Source: CAZAQB01 sp964487155 (lineage in GTDB: Bacteria; Pseudomonadota; Gammaproteobacteria; Nitrococcales; Nitrococcaceae). Taken from it: DNA of 18,715 nucleotides. The stretch lies in assembly GCA_964487155.1 (NCBI GenBank), contig CAZAQB010000064.1, positions 1-18,715 of the forward strand. The letters run 5' to 3'. Below the pieces are notes generated by a model. The model ran no database searches, was not told the origin of the DNA, and was given only the letters and a program-made list of their open reading frames with translations. This document shows, in pieces, positions 14,410-18,715 of the stretch. Made by a program: the position numbers and the translations under genes. Numbering within the stretch: the first letter of the stretch is position 1; each line of letters opens with the position of its first letter.

Positions 14410-15285
14410 CTACAGTTGCTCCAGTTCGTGGCCGCGGCGGCGCAGGCGCTCCACCAGTCCGTCGGGCCCCACCATGTGGGCGGCGCCCAGCAGGATGAAG
14501 TGGCGCCGGCCGTCGGCGAGCAGGGTGTCCAGACGGGCGGCCATGGTCTGGTTGCGGCGCCTCAGCAGGGCCTCCCGGGCGCCCGCCAGTTTGGCGGGGA
14601 ACTCCTCGTCCAGGTAGGCGGCCAGAGCCGCGGTGTCCCCCTGGCGCCAGGCGGAGATCAGCGGCGCCACCAGCGGCTCGCCCGAGCTTACCTGCCGGGC
14701 CAGCTGCACGAGCAGGGCCTGCTGGACCTCAGGGGCCAGCCCGGAGAGCATCTCCAGCTGGGAGCGCAGGCCTTCCAGCTCGATCAGCGGCCGGCTGCCG
14801 GCCCGGTCGACCAGCTTCATCTCCATGCCCAGGCCGTGGCGCAGTCCTTCCCGCTCGGCGGCGGCCATGGTCAGGGCCGAGAAGGCCAGCCAGGGCCGCT
14901 GGGGGAGCAGCAGCGGTGCGGGCAGTCCCAGCGCCTCGGCGGCGCCGGCCACCTCCTGCCAGCGGTTCTCTCCCAGGCTGGCACGAAGGCTGCCGCCGTC
15001 GCCGTACAGCCCGCGGCTGATGGCCAACTCGCCGATGGCGGCGCTGGAGAGCTGGCGGGGATCGGCCTCCACCACCAGGGTGTCGGTGCGCTCCCAGGCC
15101 CGGCGAATGCTCTCCGGCAACGGGTACATGTCGGGCCTGCCCAGGTGAATGGAGCCCACCAGGTAGGAGGCGGCGGCGCCCTCGCCGATGCGCCAGACCA
15201 GGCCCCGGTCGGTGCCGGCGCCGGCGGCGGGTCCGGCCAGCAGCAGGGCCAGCAGCAGCCAGCAGACAACATGCCCAGGTTTCAC
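14410..15285 (-). CDS. TraB/GumN family protein
   Basis: A 291-residue exported protein of the TraB/GumN family (PF01963), related to the TIKI metalloproteases of animals and to plasmid pheromone-shutdown TraB. A signal peptide covers about 1-23. The two family motifs are present: YLVGSIHLG (41-49) near the N-terminus and LLGAAHMVG (265-273) near the C-terminus, each with the conserved GxxH histidine. The acidic VVEAD (71-75) lies between them. Metal-dependent peptidase activity is plausible from the family but not shown for bacterial members of this type. The GTG start at 15285 is preceded by a strong GGAGGAG site. It lies 28 bases after lrgB, and its stop touches the start of the DUF4139 gene. 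Confidence 0.87.
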   Translation of the reverse strand: MKPGHVVCWLLLALLLAGPAAGAGTDRGLVWRIGEGAAASYLVGSIHLGRPDMYPLPESIRRAWERTDTLVVEADPRQLSSAAIGELAISRGLYGDGGSLRASLGENRWQEVAGAAEALGLPAPLLLPQRPWLAFSALTMAAAEREGLRHGLGMEMKLVDRAGSRPLIELEGLRSQLEMLSGLAPEVQQALLVQLARQVSSGEPLVAPLISAWRQGDTAALAAYLDEEFPAKLAGAREALLRRRNQTMAARLDTLLADGRRHFILLGAAHMVGPDGLVERLRRRGHELEQL

Positions 15286-15313
15286 GATTGCTCTCCTCCA
15301 GGGAACGTGGCTG

Positions 15314-16033
15314 TCACAGCCCGGTGAGCCATACCAGGGCCGGCACCAGCAGGGCCGTGAGCAGGGCGTTGAGGCCCATGCCCAGGCCCGAGAAGGCCCC
15401 CGCCTGGGAACTGATCTGGAAGGCGCGGGCGGTGCCGATGCCGTGGGCCGCTACGCCGATGGCCAGGCCCTGCACCGCCGGGTCCCGCAGCCGGACCAGA
15501 CCCAGCAGCGGTACCGCCAGCACGGCTCCGGTGATGCCGGTGGCAATGACCAGCACCGCGGTCAGCGACGGCAGTCCCCCCACCTGCTCCGCCACGCCCA
15601 TCGCTACCGGCGTGGTGATGGACTTGGGCAGCAGCGACATCAGGCTCTGGCGCGAAAGGCCCAGCAGCCAGCCCAGCGCCAGGGCCGAGCCCACCGCGGT
15701 GACCGAGCCGGCCACCAGCCCGCCCAGCACCGGCAGCCACAGCTGGCGCAGCCGCGGCGCCTGCCGGTACAGCGGGACCGCGAGGGCGACGGTGGCCGGT
15801 CCCAGCAGGAAATGCACGAACTGGGCGCCGTCGAAATACCGGGAGTACGGGGTGCCGCTCGCCAGCAGCACCGCCACCAGAACCGCCACCGCCAGCAGCA
15901 CCGGGTTCAGCAGCGCCGCCTCCCCCGCCGCCCGGTGCAGGGCGCTGCCTCCCAGGTAGGCGGCCAGCGTGGCGGTGAGCCACAGCAGCGGCGAGCTGGA
16001 CAGATAGACCCAGATGTCGACGATCTGTTCCAT
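15314..16033 (-). CDS. lrgB: LrgB/CidB family membrane protein
   Basis: LrgB works with LrgA. The pair was described in Staphylococcus as an antiholin-like system affecting murein hydrolase activity; later work on homologues points to transport of small molecules such as pyruvate or glycolate. The 239-residue protein is almost entirely hydrophobic with about seven membrane segments. Family signatures are PKSITTPVAM (136-145) followed by VAEQVGG, and GVAAHGIGTARA (193-204). Full family length (about 230) is present. The ATG at 16033 is nine bases after the lrgA stop. Whether this pair acts in lysis control or metabolite transport cannot be told from sequence. Confidence 0.93.
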   Translation of the reverse strand: MEQIVDIWVYLSSSPLLWLTATLAAYLGGSALHRAAGEAALLNPVLLAVAVLVAVLLASGTPYSRYFDGAQFVHFLLGPATVALAVPLYRQAPRLRQLWLPVLGGLVAGSVTAVGSALALGWLLGLSRQSLMSLLPKSITTPVAMGVAEQVGGLPSLTAVLVIATGITGAVLAVPLLGLVRLRDPAVQGLAIGVAAHGIGTARAFQISSQAGAFSGLGMGLNALLTALLVPALVWLTGL

Positions 16034-16042
16034 GGCGCTGGG

Positions 16043-16384
16043 CTAGAGCCGCCGCCGCATGAGGGCAGTCATGGCCCAGGCGCCGGCCAGCACCGCCGCG
16101 GCGGTGCTCACCAACACGGTGACCGCCAGCGCCAGGCCCTCGGATCCCAGGCGCTCGCCGTGGGTCATCAGACCCACCCCGGCCGGCACAAACAGCAGCC
16201 CCAGGTGGCGCAGCAGGGCTTCAGCGGTCAGCTCCAGCCCCTCGGAGGGGCCCCGCCGCAGCGCCAGGACCGCCACCAGTGCCGTCATGCCCAGCACCGG
16301 GCCGGGTACGGGCAGCGCCAGGGTCCGCGCGGCCAGTTCTCCCAGCATCTGGCAGGTCAGCAGCAGCAGCAGGTTCTCCAGCAC
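16043..16384 (-). CDS. lrgA: LrgA/CidA family membrane protein
   Basis: A 113-residue membrane protein of the CidA/LrgA holin-like family, the partner of LrgB. About four hydrophobic segments are visible. The signatures are PVPGPVLGMTALVAVL (25-40) and HLGLLFVPAGVGLM (60-73), which are diagnostic for the family. Length is typical (about 110-130). The start is GTG at 16384, with GGAGG nine bases upstream. It heads the minus-strand operon with lrgB, the TraB/GumN gene and the DUF4139 gene. It is divergent from the asparaginase gene across 192 bases; no LytSR- or LysR-type regulator gene is adjacent. Confidence 0.92.
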   Translation of the reverse strand: MLENLLLLLTCQMLGELAARTLALPVPGPVLGMTALVAVLALRRGPSEGLELTAEALLRHLGLLFVPAGVGLMTHGERLGSEGLALAVTVLVSTAAAVLAGAWAMTALMRRRL

Positions 16385-16514
16385 GCTCGCAGGCCTCCGC
16401 CAGGAAGTCGCAGGGGAAGTGGGCCCGGCCGGCCAGCCGGTCCGGGGCTGCTCAAAGCGTAGCCAGCTTTATGGGGCGCTGACCAGGGGCGAGGCATGCG
16501 GCGTGGCCGCTGCT

Positions 16515-16530
16515 AGCATGAACACATGCT
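16515..16530. promoter_or_regulatory. Dyad symmetry in the lrgA-asparaginase spacer
   Basis: AGCATG (16515-16520) and CATGCT (16525-16530) are perfect inverted half-sites with a four-base spacer, within the 192-base divergent region 16385-16576. The shape suits a dimeric repressor or activator. No flanking promoter boxes are convincing, and a 6-base arm can occur by chance. Apart from this dyad and the two ribosome sites, I see nothing else in the spacer. Confidence 0.3.
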
Positions 16531-16576
16531 CAGGAGAACCGGGCGGTCACGCGGCAGCTGATGGAGGACTGAGCGT

Positions 16577-17428
16577 GTGAGTACTGGAAAACCTGCCATG
16601 GCGGTCCACGGCGGCGTCGGCGAGCTCACCCCGGCGGGCCTTGAGGAGGCGCGCCGGGGCTGTGCCGCCGCAGCCGGCGCCGGCTGGGAGGTGCTGGCCT
16701 CCGGCGGCGGGGCACTGGATGCCGTCGAGGCGGCCGTGCGGGCACTGGAAGACAATCCGGTGTTCAACGCCGGCTACGGTTCGGTGCTGCAGGGCGACGG
16801 CCGGGTTCGCACCGATGCGGCGCTGATGCACGGTCCCGACCGGCAGGCCGGTGCCGTCGCCTCGGTCACCGGGGTGCGGTACACGCTTTCCCTGGCGCGC
16901 CGGGTGCTGGAGGACAGCCGCCACGTGCTGCTGGTGGGGCCAGGGGCGGAGGCCTTCGCGGAGCGCTCGGGCATCGTCCGCCAGCCGCCCGAGGCGCTGG
17001 TGGCGCCGGCCCAGGGAGAGCGCTGGCAGCGCCACCACGGCACCGTCGGCTGCGTCGCGCTGGACGCGCGCGGGCGGCTGGCCGCGGGCACTTCCACTGG
17101 CGGCACCTTCGGCGCCCTGCCGGGCCGGGTGGGGGACTCGCCCCTGGTGGGGGCCGGCACCTGGGCGGACCGGCGGGTGGCGGTGTCCTGCACCGGCCGT
17201 GGGGAATCCATCATGCGTGCCGCCCTGGCGGTGGGCGTGGCCTGGCGGCAGCGCGACGCCGAATTGAAGAAGGCGGCCGCCGCGGCCCTGGCGGAGCTGG
17301 ACGCCGAGGTGGGCGGCAAGGCGGGGCTGATCGCGGTGGACGCGGCGGGCCGGCTGGTACACCTCCACAATGACGTGCACATGCCGGTGGCTTTGGCGGA
17401 CGGGGCCGGGCTCCGGGTGGAGGTGTGA
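16577..17428 (+). CDS. Isoaspartyl peptidase / L-asparaginase (plant-type, Ntn hydrolase)
   Basis: A cytoplasmic N-terminal-nucleophile hydrolase of the IaaA/plant-type asparaginase family, which cleaves isoaspartyl dipeptides and asparagine after self-cleavage into two subunits. The 283 residues are shorter than E. coli IaaA (321), mainly in the linker before the cleavage site. Conserved features are AVHGGVG (9-15), NPVFNAGYGSVL (60-71), the cleavage point HHG-TVG with Thr156 as the nucleophile, GTSTGG (171-176), GRVGDSPLVGAGTWAD (183-198) and CTGRGE (205-210). The GTG start at 16577 has GGAGG (16563-16567) nine bases before it. The gene is alone on its strand, divergent from lrgA and followed by a palindrome-rich spacer. 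Substrate preference cannot be settled by reading. Confidence 0.92.
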   Translation: MSTGKPAMAVHGGVGELTPAGLEEARRGCAAAAGAGWEVLASGGGALDAVEAAVRALEDNPVFNAGYGSVLQGDGRVRTDAALMHGPDRQAGAVASVTGVRYTLSLARRVLEDSRHVLLVGPGAEAFAERSGIVRQPPEALVAPAQGERWQRHHGTVGCVALDARGRLAAGTSTGGTFGALPGRVGDSPLVGAGTWADRRVAVSCTGRGESIMRAALAVGVAWRQRDAELKKAAAAALAELDAEVGGKAGLIAVDAAGRLVHLHNDVHMPVALADGAGLRVEV

Positions 17429-17613
17429 GCTTGGGGGCCGCCCATGGCGGCGCCAACCGGGCGCTATCCGGGACCAGTACCCGGTATCCAAATCGCATGC
17501 CGGGATTGCGCTGCGCTGCATCCCAGCCTACCCGCTTAAGGGGAGTTTACGAAAAGAGGGACTCCGAAGCAGGGGGCTGGGGTTCCGCCCGAACCGACCG
17601 TAGCCCGCCGTAG

Positions 17614-17636
17614 GGCAGGTTGCGAAGAAACCTGCC
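17614..17636 (+). repeat. REP-like hairpin A
   Basis: GGCAGGTT (17614-17621) and AACCTGCC (17629-17636) form a perfect 8-bp stem around the loop GCGAAGA. A further CCGCC (17605-17609) and GGCGG (17641-17645) can pair outside it. Its reverse complement has the same loop as hairpin B. Confidence 0.75.
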
Positions 17637-17720
17637 ATCGGGCGGTGGCATGGGCGGCGCGAGTCGGCCCGGGCACGGGCCCGGGGATTGACTGACACGT
17701 CGGCGTTTGATGCGCCGGCC

Positions 17721-17743
17721 CCCACGTTTCTTCGCAACGTGGG
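17721..17743 (+). repeat. REP-like hairpin B, inverted relative to A
   Basis: CCCACGTT (17721-17728) and AACGTGGG (17736-17743) form a perfect 8-bp stem around the loop TCTTCGC. This loop is the exact reverse complement of the loop of hairpin A. It ends 13 bases before the stop codon of the J-domain gene on the minus strand. Confidence 0.75.
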
Positions 17744-17755
17744 TCTAGCCAGGCC

Positions 17756-18433
17756 TTACCCTGCCCTCCGGCCCCGGTTCAGCAGGACCGCCTTGGCCCG
17801 GTTCACCCGCGCCGCCAGTTCCCCGGAGCCTCCGCGGTCGGGATGCAGGCGCTGCATGAGGCGGCGGTGGGCGTCGACGATGGCCTGTTCATCGGCGCCG
17901 GGTTCCAGGCCGAGCACGGCGTAGGCCTCTTCGGGGGTCATGGGGCCGCCGCCGGAGGATCCGTTCCCGTCTCTACGCCGTCCGATATAGGCCTGCAGCA
18001 GGGCGGCGGCTTCCGGGTCTTCCTCCTGGCAGCGGGCCGCCAGTTCCTCAAGCTGCTCGCGGGTGAGCTGGCTCAAACGGCGGCCGGCCAGCGGACCCTG
18101 CAGCACTTCGCCGTCCATGGCGCCGGCGGTGTCGTCCCGGAAGAAGCGGACCCAGGTGCCGGCGCTCGCGGCCCGGGCCTGCCGTCCCCGCAGCCACTGC
18201 AGCATCGGCCACAGGCCCAGCAGCGGCCGCAGCCGCGCCAGCAGGGCGCCGGCACCGCCGACGGCGGCCGCGATCCAGTGCAGCCGGCCGGTCACCACCA
18301 GCAGCACCAGGGCCGCCAGGCCGCCGTAGAGCAGCAGCTTGGGCAGGCGCCGGCGCACCGCTGCCCGGGCCTCCTCGGAGAGCATCAGCACGGCGACGGC
18401 GACCACCGCCGCCAGCACCAGCAACTGACTCAT
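17756..18433 (-). CDS. Membrane-anchored J-domain protein (TIM14/Pam18-like)
   Basis: A 225-residue protein with two or three hydrophobic segments at the N-terminus (about 2-18, 32-49 and perhaps 52-67), a conserved middle part (VRFFRDDTAGAMDGEVLQGP at 95-114, then LSQLTREQLEELAARC) and a C-terminal J domain (about 165-222). HPD is at 197-199 within RLMQRLHPDRGG, so it should stimulate a DnaK-type Hsp70 at the membrane. The short C-terminal J domain resembles mitochondrial Pam18/TIM14, and proteobacterial proteins with this layout are known but uncharacterised. It is not DjlA, since there is no TerB domain and the order of parts differs. ATG at 18433, weak ribosome site; stop TAA. It stands alone between two repeat-containing spacers. 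Confidence 0.85.
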   Translation of the reverse strand: MSQLLVLAAVVAVAVLMLSEEARAAVRRRLPKLLLYGGLAALVLLVVTGRLHWIAAAVGGAGALLARLRPLLGLWPMLQWLRGRQARAASAGTWVRFFRDDTAGAMDGEVLQGPLAGRRLSQLTREQLEELAARCQEEDPEAAALLQAYIGRRRDGNGSSGGGPMTPEEAYAVLGLEPGADEQAIVDAHRRLMQRLHPDRGGSGELAARVNRAKAVLLNRGRRAG

Positions 18434-18715
18434 GGGAACCGTCCCGCCGTCATGGGCCGGAGATTACCAGCGATCAGCGCAGGCCGTGCAGACGGGGGCG
18501 GAACGGCCCGGGGGCGCGTCCGGTTAGCCACGGATGAACACGGATGGACTTGGATGGATGGAGCGCAGCGTCCGCGGCCCCGTTTCGCGACAGCAGCGAG
18601 ACGCCTTCCCGAGCATCCCGTCAATCGGTGTTCATCTGTGGCCGATAACCGGCGGCGCAGTGCTAGCCCGAAGATTTCACAAATTTGCACCGATCTCGCT
18701 TGTCTCTTGGCCCCA
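18434..18715. other. Gene-free right end of the window
   Basis: No coding region is supported in these 282 bases. 18434-18519 should hold the promoter of the minus-strand J-domain gene, though no clear boxes are seen. 18520-18652 is an inverted-repeat element, listed separately. 18653-18715 is relatively AT-rich (TTTCACAAATTTGC at about 18674-18687) and might be a promoter or leader of a gene beyond the window. Confidence 0.5.
18520..18652. repeat. 133-bp imperfect inverted repeat with CACGGATGAACACGGAT-type arms
   Basis: The inner arms 18527-18545 and 18624-18642 are reverse complements at 17 of 19 positions. Outer arms CCGGTTA (18520-18526) and TAACCGG (18646-18652) match perfectly, offset by a three-base bulge. 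The left arm runs on into GGATG-rich short direct repetition (to about 18561). Words of the type GATGAACACGGAT are familiar from dispersed repeats in many proteobacterial genomes. No open frame or transposase is present. Confidence 0.65.

Larger units (their letters stand above)
17429..17755. repeat. Palindrome-rich intergenic region (REP-like cluster)
   Basis: No gene is supported in these 327 bases. Instead they hold a series of inverted repeats: 17437-17451 (GCCGCC/GGCGGC), 17468-17484 (CCGGG/CCCGG), 17502-17524 (GGGA-TTGC with GCATCCC, one bulge), 17581-17595 (GGTTC/GAACC), 17614-17636, 17666-17681 (GGCCCG/CGGGCC), 17701-17717 (CGGCG/CGCCG) and 17721-17743. Three of these look like one class, since a GTAGG word lies beside the stem at 17527-17531 (minus strand) and 17610-17614 (plus strand), and the third shares its loop with the second. 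The layout, alternating in orientation, resembles clustered REP sequences (BIMEs). It lies downstream of both flanking convergent genes, where REP elements usually sit. Confidence 0.7.

Noticed and set aside
15188..16462. Plus-strand open frame of 424 codons opposite lrgA and lrgB
   Set aside because: It is rich in Gln, Arg and His, has no domain, and lies antisense to two clear membrane protein genes.
17429..17755. CRISPR array or tandem repeat
   Set aside because: The repeats are palindromes of differing sequence with irregular spacing and mixed orientation; there are no regular direct repeats or spacers.
18430..18690. Minus-strand 86-codon frame at the right end
   Set aside because: It runs through the inverted repeat, shows no domain, and its translation of the repeat arms (HPCSSVANRT-like) is typical of dispersed repeat sequence.
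18653..18715. Start of a further gene at the window end
   Set aside because: No start codon with a ribosome site and a continuing frame is visible before the sequence ends.

Overview
The window looks like ordinary chromosome of a high-GC gammaproteobacterium. Gene order and protein style (hslVU followed by a DUF971 gene, ubiE-ubiJ-ubiB, envC-ctpA-yibQ set back to back with yibN-secB-gpsA) fit a member of the Chromatiales/Ectothiorhodospiraceae type. The genus is not claimed, because no rRNA or other strong taxonomic marker is present. I see no phage, plasmid, CRISPR, tRNA or rRNA.

Layout. (1) 89-2401, plus strand: hslV, hslU and a small DUF971 gene. (2) 2397-2661: a 265-bp palindromic element with 33-bp terminal inverted repeats, which contains the DUF971 stop codon. 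(3) 2682-5735, plus strand: ubiE, ubiJ and ubiB, for ubiquinone synthesis. (4) 5744-5819: a long AT-rich inverted repeat between convergent genes. (5) 5812-9136, minus strand: envC, a ctpA-type S41 protease and a yibQ-type deacetylase-like gene, all envelope/peptidoglycan functions. (6) 9309-11376, plus strand: a rhodanese (yibN type), secB and gpsA, divergent from envC across a short region with overlapping promoter-like boxes. grxC and gpmI, common in this neighbourhood in enterics, are absent. (7) 12014-11397, minus strand: a PilZ protein; then djlA on the plus strand. (8) 16384-12964, minus strand: an apparent four-gene operon lrgA-lrgB-TraB/GumN-DUF4139. (9) 16577-17428, plus strand: an isoaspartyl peptidase/asparaginase of the Ntn-hydrolase type. 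(10) 17429-17755: a gene-free stretch packed with palindromes, including two hairpins in opposite orientation that share a loop and have compensatory stem changes. (11) 18433-17756, minus strand: a membrane-anchored J-domain protein. (12) 18434-18715: a gene-free end that contains another imperfect inverted repeat (18520-18652).

The genes are mostly housekeeping: protein quality control (HslUV, DjlA, a second J protein, SecB), quinone synthesis, phospholipid precursor supply (GpsA) and envelope maintenance (EnvC, CtpA, YibQ, LrgAB). The least explained content is non-coding: four palindromic/inverted-repeat regions in different spacers. I found no convincing new multi-gene defence or metabolic system. 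The best candidates for something underdescribed are the covarying hairpin pair at 17614-17743, the 265-bp element at 2397-2661, and the lrgAB-TraB-DUF4139 gene association.
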